A stretch of 64,000 nucleotides of DNA from NCBI RefSeq assembly GCF_036323735.1, contig NC_086034.1, positions 41,477,439 through 41,541,438 of the forward strand, in the 5' to 3' direction. Positions within the stretch are counted from its first letter, which is position 1. Every line of letters starts with the position of its first letter. The notes beneath the pieces were generated by a model. That model saw nothing but the letters and a program-made list of their open reading frames with translations. It was not told where the DNA came from and searched no databases. The translations under genes were made by a program, and so were the position numbers. Below, piece by piece: positions 9,670 to 21,483 of the stretch. This DNA comes from Rattus norvegicus (lineage: Eukaryota; Chordata; Mammalia; Rodentia; Muridae).

Positions 9670-11149
9670 GTGAATTCAGTTAGTTCCCAGTAGCAGGCTC
9701 TTGTAATATGCGTACTTCTTAAGATTTATCAAAATTTGGTGTGCCGAATCTGAGTAATATGGTGAATTCGGTTAGTTCCCAATAGGCCGCAGTAGTGATA
9801 AGTGGACTGTTCGGGATATAGAAAAATTTTCACGAATGGAATCAAAATTTCTAGGCGAATTCAGTGAGTTCCCAATGGGAAATGCTTGTATGAGTGTGCT
9901 TTTCAATATGTAACAACATTTTAAGGAACAAACTCTAAGTATCATGGTGAATTCAGTAGGTTCCCAATAGGATTTGCATGTAATAAGCTTGTTATTCAAG
10001 ATAGAGCAACGTTTTAAGGAACGGAAACACTGTTTCTCTGTGAATTCAGTTAGTTCCTAGTAGCAGGCTCTTGTAATATGCGTACTTCTAAAGATTTATC
10101 AAAATTTGGTGTGCCGAATCTGAGTAACATGGTGAATTCGGTTAGTTCCCACGAGGCCGTAGTAGTAATAAGTGGACTGTTCGGGATATAGAAAAATTTT
10201 CACGAATGGAATCAAAATTTCTAGGCGAATTCAGTGAGTTCCCAATGGGACATGCTTGTATGAGTGTGCTTTTCAATATGTAACAACATTTTAAGGAACG
10301 GACTCTAAGTATCATGGTGAATTCAGTAGGTTCCCAATAGGATTCGCATGTAATAAGCTTGTTATTCAAGATAGAACAACGTTTTAAGGAACGGAAACAC
10401 TGTTTCTCTGTGAATTCAGTTAGTTCCCAGTAGCAGGCTATTGTAATATGGGTACTTCTTAAGATTTATCAAAATTTGGTGTGCCGAATCTGAGTAACAT
10501 CGTGAATTCGGTTAGTTCCCAATAGGCCGCAGTAGTATTAAGTGGACTGTTCGGGATATAGAAAAATTTTCACGAATGGAATCAAAATTTCTAGGCGAAT
10601 TCAGTGAGTTCCCAATGGGACATGCTTGTATGAGTGTGCTTTTCAATATGTAACAACATTTTAAGGAATAGACTCTAAGTATCATGGTGAATTCAGTAGG
10701 TTCCCAATAGGATTCGCATGTAATAAGATTGTTATTCAAGATAGAGCAACGTTTTAAGGAACGGAAACACTGTTTCTCTGTGAATTCAGTTAGTTCCCAG
10801 TAGCAGGCTCTTGTAATATGCGTACTTCTAAAGATTTATCAAAATTTGGTGTGCCGAATCTGAGTAACATGGTGAATTCGGTTAGTTCCCACGAGGCCGT
10901 AGTAGTAATAAGTGGACTGTTCGGGATATAGAAAAATTTTCACGAATGGACTCAAAATTTCTAGGCGACTTCAGTGAGTTCCCAATGGGACATGCTTGTA
11001 TGAGTGTGCTTTTCAATATGTAACAACATTTTAAGGAACGGACTCTAAGTATCATGGTGAATTCAGTAGGTTCCCAACAGGATTCGCATGTAATAAGCTT
11101 GTTATTCAAGATAGAGCAACGTTTTAAGGAATGGAAACACTGTTTCTCT
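9670..11149 (+). repeat. HOR-II copy 2, 4-mer (1480 bp)
   Basis: The private markers of copy 1 recur at a spacing of about 1479 bp: GTAGTGATAAG with GGAACAAACTC in the first monomer, then GGCTATTGTAATATGGG and ACATCGTG in the third. Copy 2 has its own changes, including GCGACTTCAG, which destroys the S3 EcoRI site in the last monomer, and CCCAACAGG just after. Confidence 0.82.
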
Positions 11150-11888
11150 GTGAATTCAGTTAGTTCCCAGTAGCAGGCTCTTGTAATATGCGTACTTCTA
11201 AAGATTTATCAAAATTTGGTGTGCCGAATCTGAGTAACATGGTGAATTCGGTTAGTTTCCAATAGGCCGCAATAGTATTAAGTGGACTGTTCGGGATATA
11301 GAAAAATTTTCACGAATGGAATCATAATTTCTAGGTGAATTCAGTGAGTTCCCAAAGGGACATGCTTGTGTGAGTGTGCTTTTCAATATGTAACAACATT
11401 TTAAGCAACGGACTCTAAGTATCATGGTGAATTCAGTAGGTTCCCAAAAATTTCGCATGTAATAAGCTTGTTATTCAAGATAGAGCAACGTTTTAAGGAA
11501 CGGAAACACTGTTTCTCTGTGAATTCAGTTAGTTCCCAGTAGCAGGCTCTTGTAATATGCGTACTTCTAAAGATTTATCATAATTTGGTGTGCCGAATCT
11601 GAGTAACATGGTGAATTCGGTTAGTTCCCAATAGGCCGCAGTAGTAATAAGTGGACAGTTCGGGATATAGAAAATTTTTCACGAATGGAATCAAAATTTC
11701 TAGGCGAATTCAGTGAGTTCCCAATGGGACATGCTTGTATGAGTGTGCTTTTCAATATGTAACAACATTTTAAGGAACGGACTCTAAGTATCATGGTGAA
11801 TTCAGTAGGTTCCCAATAGGATTCGCATGTAATAAGCTTGTTATTCAAGATAGAGCAACGTTTTAAGGAACGGAAACACTGTTTCTTT
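11150..11888 (+). repeat. Monomer pair H-A
   Basis: H (11150-11518) has GTTAGTTTCC, GCAATAGTATTAAG, TCATAATTTCTAGGTG and TTAAGCAACGG, with a run CCCAAAAATTTCGC unique to this copy. A (11519-11888) has TATCATAATTTGG and GGACAGTTC. The same ordered pair with the same markers reappears at 21484 and 24439, so it travelled as a two-monomer unit. Confidence 0.82.
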
Positions 11889-14841
11889 GTGAATTCAGTT
11901 AGTTCCCAGTAGCAGGCTCTTGTAATATGCGTACTTCTAAAGATTTATCAAAATTTGGTGTGCCGAATCTGAGTAACATGGTGAATTCGGTTAGTTCCCA
12001 ATAGGCCGCAGTAGTAAGAGGGGACTGTTCGGGATATAGAAAAATTTTCACGAATGGAATCAAAATTTCTAGGCGAATTCAGTGAGTTCCCAATGGGACA
12101 TGCTTGTATGAGTGTGATTTCAATATGCAACAACATTTTAAGGAACGGACTCTAAGTATCATGGTGAATTCAGTAGGTTCCCAATAGGATTCACATGTAA
12201 TAAGCTTGTTATTCAAGATAGAGCAACGTTTTAAGGAACGGAAACACTGTTTCTCTGTGAATTCAGTTAGTTCCCAGTAGCAGGCTCTTGTAATATGCGT
12301 ACTTCTAAAGATTTATCAAAATTTGGTGTGCCGAATCTGAGTAACATGGTGAATTCGGTTAGTTCCCACTAGGCCGTAGTTGTAATAAGTGGACTGTTCG
12401 GGATATAGAAAAATTTTCACGAATGGACTCAAAATTTCTAGGCGAATTCAGTGAGTTCCCAATGGGACATGCTTGTATTAGTGTGCTTTTCAATATGTAA
12501 CAACATTTTAAGAACGGACTCTAAGTATCATGGTGAATTCAGTAGGTTCCCAATAGGATTCGCATGTAATAAGCTTGTTATTCAAGATAGAGCAACGTTT
12601 TAAGGAACGGAAACACTGTTTCTCTGTGAATTCAGTTAGTTCCCAGTAGCAGGCTCTTGTAATATGCGTACTTCTAAAGATTTATCAAAATTTGGTGTGC
12701 CGAATCTGAGTAACATGGTGAATTCGGTTAGTTCCCAATAGGCCGCAGTAGTAAGTGGGGACTGTTCGGGATATAGAAAAATTTTCACGAATGGAATCAA
12801 AATTTCTAGGCGAATTCAGTGAGTTCCCAATGGGACATGCTTGTATGAGTGTGCCTTTCAATATGTAACAACATTTTAAGGAACGGACTCTAAGTATCAT
12901 GGTGAATTCAGTAGGTTCCCAATAGGATTCGCATGTAATAAGCTTGTTATTCAAGATAGAGCAACGTTTTAAGGAACAGAAACACTGTTTCTCTGTGAAT
13001 TCAGTTAGTTCCCAGTAGCAGGCTCTTGTAATATGCGTACTCCTAAGATTTATCAAAATTTGGTGTGCCGAATCTGAGTAACATGGTGAATTTGGTTAGT
13101 TTCCAATAGGCCGCAATAGTAATAAGTGGACTGTTCGGGATATAGAAAAATTTTCACGAATGGAATCAAAATTTCTAGGCGAATTCAGTGAGTTCCCAAA
13201 GGGACATGCTTGTGTGAGTGTGCTTTTCAATATGTAACAACATTTTAAGGAACGGACTCTAAGTATCATGGTGAATTCAGTAGGTTCCCAATAGGATTCG
13301 CATGTAATAAGCTTGTTATTCAAGATAGAGCAACGTTTTAAGGAACGGAAACACTGTTTCTATGTGAATTCAGTTAGATCCCAGTAGCAGGCTCTTGTAA
13401 TATGCGTACTTCTAAAGATTTATCAAAATTTGGTGTGCCGAATCTGAGTAACATGGTGAATTCGGTTAGTTCCCAATAGGCCGCAGTAGTAATAAGTGGA
13501 CTGTTCGGGATATAGAAAAATTTTCACGAATGGACTCAAAATTTCTAGGCGAATTCAGTGAGTTCCCAATGGGACATGCTTGTATGAGTGTGCTTTTCAA
13601 TATGTAACAACATTTTAAGAATGGACTCTAAGTATCATGGTGAATTCAGTAATTTCCATTAGGATTCGTATGTAATAAGCTTGTTATTCAAGATAGAGCA
13701 ACGTTTTAAGGAACGGAAACACTGTTTCTCTGTGAATTCATTTAGTTCCCAGTAGCAGGCTCTTGTAATATGCGTACATCTAAAGATTTATCAAAATTTG
13801 GTGTGCCGAATCTGAGTACCTTGTTGAATTCGGTTAGTTCCCAATAGGCCGCAGTAGTAATAAGTGGACTGTTCGGGATATAGAAAAATTTTCACGAATG
13901 GAATCAAAATTTCTAGGAGAATTCAGTGAGTTCCCAATGGGACATGCTTGTATGAGTGTGCTTTTCAATATGTAACAACATTTTAAGTAACGGACTCTAA
14001 GTATCATGGTGAATTCAGTAGGTTCCCAATAGGATTCGCATGTAATAAGCTTGTTATTCAAGATAGAGCAACGTTTTAAGGAACGGAAACACTGTTTCTC
14101 TGTGAATTCAGTTAGATCCCAGTAGCAGGCTCTTGTAATATGCGTACTTCTAAAGATTTATCAAAATTTGGTGTGCCGAATCTGAGTAACATGGTGAATT
14201 CGGTCAGTTTCCAATAGGCCGCAATAGTAATAAGTGGACTGTTCGGGATATAGAAAAATTTTCACGAATGGAATCAAAATTTCTAGGCGAATTCAGTGAG
14301 TTCCCAAAGGGACATGCTTGTGTGAGTGTGCTTTTAAATATATAACAACATTTTAAGGAACGGACTCTAAGTATCATGGTGAATTCAGTAGGTTCCCAAT
14401 AGGATTCGCATGTAATAAGCTTGTTATTCAAGATAGAGCAACGTATTAAGGAACGGAAACACTGTTTCTCTGTGAATTCAGTTAGTTCCCAGTAGCAGGC
14501 TCTTGTAATATGCGTACTTCTTAAGATTTATCAAAATATGGTGTGCCGAATCTGAGTAACATGGTGAATTCGGTTAGTTCCCAATAGGCCGCAGTAGTAA
14601 TAAGTGGACTGTTCGGGATATAGAAAAATTTTCACTAATGGAATCAAAATTTCTAGGCGAATTCAGTGAGTTCCCAAAGGGACATGTTTGTGTGAGTGTG
14701 CTTTTCAATATGTAACAACATTTTAAGGAACGGACTCTAAGTATCATGGTGAATTCAGTAGGTTCCCAATAGGATTCGCATGTAATAAGCTTGTTATTCA
14801 AGATAGAGCAACGTTTTAAGGAACGGAAACACTGTTTCTCT
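11889..14841 (+). repeat. HOR-III copy 1, 8-mer (2953 bp)
   Basis: Eight monomers: B' (GTGTGATTTCAATATGC), C, B'' (GTAAGTGGGGACTG), H2 (AATTTGGTTAGTTTCC), I (CAGTAATTTCCATTAGG), U (GTACCTTGTTG and CTAGGAGAATTC), R (CGGTCAGTTTCC and TTTTAAATATATAAC) and T (CACTAATGG and CATGTTTGTG). B'' is followed by CTCCTAAG, a one-base-shorter S1 variant. Confidence 0.84.
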
Positions 14842-16317
14842 GTGAATTCAGTTAGTTCCCAGTAGCAGGCTCTTGTAATATGCGTACTTCTTAAGATTTA
14901 TCAAAATTTGGTGTGCCGAACTGAGTAACATGGTGAATTCGGTTAGTTCCCAATAGGCCGCAGTAGTAAGAGGGGACTGTTCGGGATATAGAAAAATTTT
15001 CACGAATGGAATCAAAATTTCTAGGCGAATTCAGTGAGTTCCCAATGGGACATGCTTGTATGAGTGTGATTTCAATATGCAACAACATTTTAAGGAACGG
15101 ACTCTAAGTATCATGGTGAATTCAGTAGGTTCCCAATAGGATTCACATGTAATAAGCTTGTTATTCAAGATAGAGCAACGTTTTAAGGAACGGAAACACT
15201 GTTTCTCTGTGAATTCAGTTAGTTCCCAGTAGCAGGCTCTTGTAATATGCGTACTTCTAAAGATTTATCAAAATTTGGTGTGCCGAATCTGAGTAACATG
15301 GTGAATTCGGTTAGTTCCCACTAGGCCGTAGTTGTAATAAGTGGACTGTTCGGGATATAGAAAAATTTTCACGAATGGACTCAAAATTTCTAGGCGAATT
15401 CAGTGAGTTCCCAATGGGACATGCTTGTATTAGTGTGCTTTTCAATATGTAACAACATTTTAAGAACGGACTCTAAGTATCATGGTGAATTCAGTAGGTT
15501 CCCAATAGGATTCGCATGTAATAAGCTTGTTATTCAAGATAGAGCAACGTTTTAAGGAACGGAAACACTGTTTCTCTGTGAATTCAGTTAGTTCCCAGTA
15601 GCAGGCTCTTGTAATATGCGTACTTCTAAAGATTTATCAAAATTTGGTGTGCCGAATCTGAGTAACATGGTGAATTCGGTCAGTTTCCAATAGGCCGCAA
15701 TAGTAATAAGTGGACTGTTCGGGATATAGAAAAATTTTCACGAATGGAATCAAAATTTCTAGGCGAATTCAGTGAGTTCCCAAAGGGACATGCTTGTGTG
15801 AGTGTGCTTTTAAATATATAACAACATTTTAAGGAACGGACTCTAAGTATCATGGTGAATTCAGTAGGTTCCCAATAGGATTCGCATGTAATAAGCTTGT
15901 TATTCAAGATAGAGCAACGTATTAAGGAACGGAAACACTGTTTCTCTGTGAATTCAGTTAGTTCCCAGTAGCAGGCTCTTGTAATATGCGTACTTCTTAA
16001 GATTTATCAAAATATGGTGTGCCGAATCTGAGTAACATGGTGAATTCGGTTAGTTCCCAATAGGCCGCAGTAGTAATAAGTGGACTGTTCGGGATATAGA
16101 AAAATTTTCACTAATGGAATCAAAATTTCTAGGCGAATTCAGTGAGTTCCCAAAGGGACATGTTTGTGTGAGTGTGCTTTTCAATATGTAACAACATTTT
16201 AAGGAACGGACTCTAAGTATCATGGTGAATTCAGTAGGTTCCCAATAGGATTCGCATGTAATAAGCTTGTTATTCAAGATAGAGCAACGTTTTAAGGAAC
16301 GGAAACACTGTTTCTCT
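14842..16317 (+). repeat. HOR-III copy 2, internally deleted 4-mer (1476 bp)
   Basis: This copy reads B'-C-R-T, that is, HOR-III without B'', H2, I and U. The R and T monomers carry the private markers of copies 1 and 3 (CGGTCAGTTTCC, TTTTAAATATATAAC, CACTAATGG, ATCAAAATATGG). A clean loss of exactly four monomers with phase intact indicates unequal crossing-over or replication slippage within the array. Confidence 0.84.
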
Positions 16318-19269
16318 GTGAATTCAGTTAGTTCCCAGTAGCAGGCTCTTGTAATATGCGTACTTCTTAAGATTTATCAAAATTTGGTGTGCCGAACTGA
16401 GTAACATGGTGAATTCGGTTAGTTCCCAATAGGCCGCAGTAGTAAGAGGGGACTGTTCGGGATATAGAAAAATTTTCACGAATGGAATCAAAATTTCTAG
16501 GCGAATTCAGTGAGTTCCCAATGGGACATGCTTGTATGAGTGTGATTTCAATATGCAACAACATTTTAAGGAACGGACTCTAAGTATCATGGTGAATTCA
16601 GTAGGTTCCCAATAGGATTCACATGTAATAAGCTTGTTATTCAAGATAGAGCAACGTTTTAAGGAACGGAAACACTGTTTCTCTGTGAATTCAGTTAGTT
16701 CCCAGTAGCAGGCTCTTGTAATATGCGTACTTCTAAAGATTTATCAAAATTTGGTGTGCCGAATCTGAGTAACATGGTGAATTCGGTTAGTTCCCACTAG
16801 GCCGTAGTTGTAATAAGTGGACTGTTCGGGATATAGAAAAATTTTCACGAATGGACTCAAAATTTCTAGGCGAATTCAGTGAGTTCCCAATGGGACATGC
16901 TTGTATTAGTGTGCTTTTCAATATGTAACAACATTTTAAGAACGGACTCTAAGTATCATGGTGAATTCAGTAGGTTCCCAATAGGATTCGCATGTAATAA
17001 GCTTGTTATTCAAGATAGAGCAACGTTTTAAGGAACGGAAACACTGTTTCTCTGTGAATTCAGTTAGTTCCCAGTAGCAGGCTCTTGTAATATGCGTACT
17101 TCTAAAGATTTATCAAAATTTGGTGTGCCGAATCTGAGTAACATGGTGAATTCGGTTAGTTCCCAATAGGCCGCAGTAGTAAGTGGGGACTGTTCGGGAT
17201 ATAGAAAAATTTTCACGAATGGAATCAAAATTTCTAGGCGAATTCAGTGAGTTCCCAATGGGACATGCTTGTATGAGTGTGCCTTTCAATATGTAACAAC
17301 ATTTTAAGGAACGGACTCTAAGTATCATGGTGAATTCAGTAGGTTCCCAATAGGATTCGCATGTAATAAGCTTGTTATTCAAGATAGAGCAACGTTTTAA
17401 GGAACAGAAACACTGTTTCTCTGTGAATTCAGTTAGTTCCCAGTAGCAGGCTCTTGTAATATGCGTACTCCTAAGATTTATCAAAATTTGGTGTGCCGAA
17501 TCTGAGTAACATGGTGAATTTGGTTAGTTTCCAATAGGCCGCAATAGTAATAAGTGGACTGTTCGGGATATAGAAAAATTTTCACGAATGGAATCAAAAT
17601 TTCTAGGCGAATTCAGTGAGTTCCCAAAGGGACATGCTTGTGTGAGTGTGCTTTTCAATATGTAACAACATTTTAAGGAACGGACTCTAAGTATCATGGT
17701 GAATTCAGTAGGTTCCCAATAGGATTCGCATGTAATAAGCTTGTTATTCAAGATAGAGCAACGTTTTAAGGAACGGAAACACTGTTTCTATGTGAATTCA
17801 GTTAGATCCCAGTAGCAGGCTCTTGTAATATGCGTACTTCTAAAGATTTATCAAAATTTGGTGTGCCGAATCTGAGTAACATGGTGAATTCGGTTAGTTC
17901 CCAATAGGCCGCAGTAGTAATAAGTGGACTGTTCGGGATATAGAAAAATTTTCACGAATGGACTCAAAATTTCTAGGCGAATTCAGTGAGTTCCCAATGG
18001 GACATGCTTGTATGAGTGTGCTTTTCAATATGTAACAACATTTTAAGAATGGACTCTAAGTATCATGGTGAATTCAGTAATTTCCATTAGGATTCGTATG
18101 TAATAAGCTTGTTATTCAAGATAGAGCAACGTTTTAAGGAACGGAAACACTGTTTCTCTGTGAATTCATTTAGTTCCCAGTAGCAGGCTCTTGTAATATG
18201 CGTACATCTAAAGATTTATCAAAATTTGGTGTGCCGAATCTGAGTACCTTGTTGAATTCGGTTAGTTCCCAATAGGCCGCAGTAGTAATAAGTGGACTGT
18301 TCGGGATATAGAAAAATTTTCACGAATGGAATCAAAATTTCTAGGAGAATTCAGTGAGTTCCCAATGGGACATGCTTGTATGAGTGTGCTTTTCAATATG
18401 TAACAACATTTTAAGTAACGGACTCTAAGTATCATGGTGAATTCAGTAGGTTCCCAATAGGATTCGCATGTAATAAGCTTGTTATTCAAGATAGAGCAAC
18501 GTTTTAAGGAACGGAAACACTGTTTCTCTGTGAATTCAGTTAGATCCCAGTAGCAGGCTCTTGTAATATGCGTACTTCTAAAGATTTATCAAAATTTGGT
18601 GTGCCGAATCTGAGTAACATGGTGAATTCGGTCAGTTTCCAATAGGCCGCAATAGTAATAAGTGGACTGTTCGGGATATAGAAAAATTTTCACGAATGGA
18701 ATCAAAATTTCTAGGCGAATTCAGTGAGTTCCCAAAGGGACATGCTTGTGTGAGTGTGCTTTTAAATATATAACAACATTTTAAGGAACGGACTCTAAGT
18801 ATCATGGTGAATTCAGTAGGTTCCCAATAGGATTCGCATGTAATAAGCTTGTTATTCAAGATAGAGCAACGTATTAAGGAACGGAAACACTGTTTCTCTG
18901 TGAATTCAGTTAGTTCCCAGTAGCAGGCTCTTGTAATATGCGTACTTCTTAAGATTTATCAAAATATGGTGTGCCGAATCTGAGTAACATGGTGAATTCG
19001 GTTAGTTCCCAATAGGCCGCAGTAGTAATAAGTGGACTGTTCGGGATATAGAAAAATTTTCACTAATGGAATCAAAATTTCTAGGCGAATTCAGTGAGTT
19101 CCCAAAGGGACATGTTTGTGTGAGTGTGCTTTTCAATATGTAACAACATTTTAAGGAACGGACTCTAAGTATCATGGTGAATTCAGTAGGTTCCCAATAG
19201 GATTCGCATGTAATAAGCTTGTTATTCAAGATAGAGCAACGTTTTAAGGAACGGAAACACTGTTTCTCT
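16318..19269 (+). repeat. HOR-III copy 3, 8-mer (2952 bp)
   Basis: The full order B'-C-B''-H2-I-U-R-T returns. Matching positions from B'' onward lie 4428 bp from copy 1 (12685 versus 17113, 13834 versus 18262). Every private marker I checked is shared, including the damaged TAATTTCCATTAGG junction and GTACCTTGTTG. I saw no difference between copies 1 and 3 at those markers, so the duplication looks recent. Confidence 0.84.
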
Positions 19270-21483
19270 GTGAATTCAGTTAGTTCCCAGTAGCAGGCTC
19301 TTGTAATATGCGTACTTCTTAAGATTTATCAAAATTTGGTGTGCCGAACTGAGTAACATGGTGAATTCGGTTAGTTCCCAATAGGCCGCAGTAGTAATAA
19401 GTGGACTGTTCGGGATATAGAAAAATTTTCACGAATGGAATCAAAATTTCTAGGCGAATTCAGTGAGTTCCCAATGGGACATGCTTGTATGAGTGTGCTT
19501 TTCAATATGTAACAACATTTTAAGGAACATACTCTAAGTATAATGGTGAATTCAGTAGGTTCCCAATAGGATTCGCATGTAATAAGCTTGTTATTCAAGA
19601 TAGAGCAACGTTTTAAGGAACGGAAACACTGTTTCTCTGTGAATTCAGTTAGTTCCCAGTAGCAGGCTCTTGTAATATGCGTACTTCTAAAGATTTATCA
19701 AAATTTGGTCTGCCGAATCTGAGTAACATGGTGAATTCGGTTAGTTCCCAATAGGCCGCAGTAGTAATAAGTGGACTGTTCGGGATATAGAAAAATTTTC
19801 ACGAATGGAATCAAAATTTCTAGGCGAATTCAGTGAGTTCCCAATGGGACATGCTTGTATGAGTGTGCCTTTCAATATGTAACAACATTTTAAGGAACGG
19901 ACTCTAAGTATCATGGTGAATTCAGTAGGTTCCCAATAGGATTCGCATGTAATAAGCTTGTTATTCAAGATAGAGCAACGTTTTAAGGAACGGAAACACT
20001 GTTTCTCTGTGAATTCAGTTAGTTCCCAGTAGCAGGCTCTTGTAATATGCGTACTTCTAAAGATTTATCAAAATTTGGTGTGCCGAATCTGAGTAACATG
20101 GTGAATTCGGTTAGTTCCCAATAGGCCGCAGTAGTAAGAGGGGACTGTTCGGGATATAGAAAAATTTTCACGAATGGAATCAAAATTTCTAGGCGAATTC
20201 AGTGAGTTCCCAATGGGACATGCTTGTATGAGTGTGCCTTTCAATATGCAACAACATTTTAAGGAACGGACTCTAAGTATCATGGTGAATTCAGTAGGTT
20301 CCCAATAGGATTCGCATGTAATAAGCTTGTTATTCAAGATAGAGCAACGTTTTAAGGAACGGAAACACTGTTTCTCTGTGAATTCAGTTAGTTCCCAGTA
20401 GCAGGCTCTTGTAATATGCGTACTTCTAAAGATTTATCAAAATTTGGTGTGCCGAATCTGAGTAACATGGTGAATTCGGTTAGTTCCCACTAGGCCGTAG
20501 TTGTAATAAGTGGACTGTTCGGGATATAGAAAAATTTTCACGAATGGACTCAAAATATCTAGGCGAATTCAGTGAGTTCCCAATGGGACATGCTTGTATA
20601 GTGTGCTTTTCAATATTAACAACATTTTAAGAACGGACTCTAAGTATCATGGTGAATTCAGTAGGTTCCCAATAGGATTCGCATGTAATAAGCTTGTTAT
20701 TCAAGATAGAGCAACGTTTTAAGGAACGGAAACACTGTTTCTCTGTGAATTCAGTTAGTTCCCAGTAGCAGGCTCTTGTAATATGCGTACTTCTAAAGAT
20801 TTATCAAAATTTGGTGTGCCGAATCTGAGTTAAATGGTGAATTCGGTTAGTTCCCAATAGGCCGCAGTAGTAATAAGTGGACTGTTCGGGATATAGAAAA
20901 ATTTTCACGAATGGAATCAAAATTTCTAGGCGAATTCAGTGAGTTCCCAATGGGACATGCTTGTATGAGTGTGCTTTTCAATATGTAACAACATTTTAAG
21001 GAACGGACTCTAAGTATCATGGTGAATTCAGTAGGTTCCCAATAGGATTCGCATGTAATAAGCTTGTTATTCAAGATAGAGCAACGTTTTAAGGAACGGA
21101 AACACTGTTTCTCTGTGAATTCAGTTAGTTCCCTGTAGCAGGCTCTTGTAATATGCGTACTTCTAAAGATTTATCAAAATTTGGTGTACCGAATATGAGT
21201 AACATGGTGAATTCGGTTAGTTCCCACGAGGCCGTAGTAGTAATAAGTGGACTGTTCGTGATATAGAAAATTTTTCACGAATGGACTCAAAATTTCTAGG
21301 CGAATTCAGTGAGTTCCCAATGGGACATGCTTGTATGAGAGTGCTTTTCAATATTAACAACATTTTAAGGAACGGACTCTAAGTATCATGGTGAATTCAG
21401 TAGGTTCCCCACAGGATTCGCATGTAATAAGCTTGTTATTCAAGATAGAGCAACGTTTTAAGGAATGGAAACACTGTTTCTCT
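19270..21483 (+). repeat. Transition zone, six mixed monomers
   Basis: Two A-like monomers (the first with an F-type S1 and GGAACATACTC), then B, C, D' and N. B (20009-20377) combines TGCAACAAC with an intact S4 EcoRI site. C has two small deletions (GTATAGTGTG and CAATATTAAC). D' (20745-21114) is the first monomer with GAGTTAAATGG, still with GGTTAG in place of the later GGTGAG. The zone therefore holds apparent intermediates between the left and right parts of the array. Confidence 0.78.
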
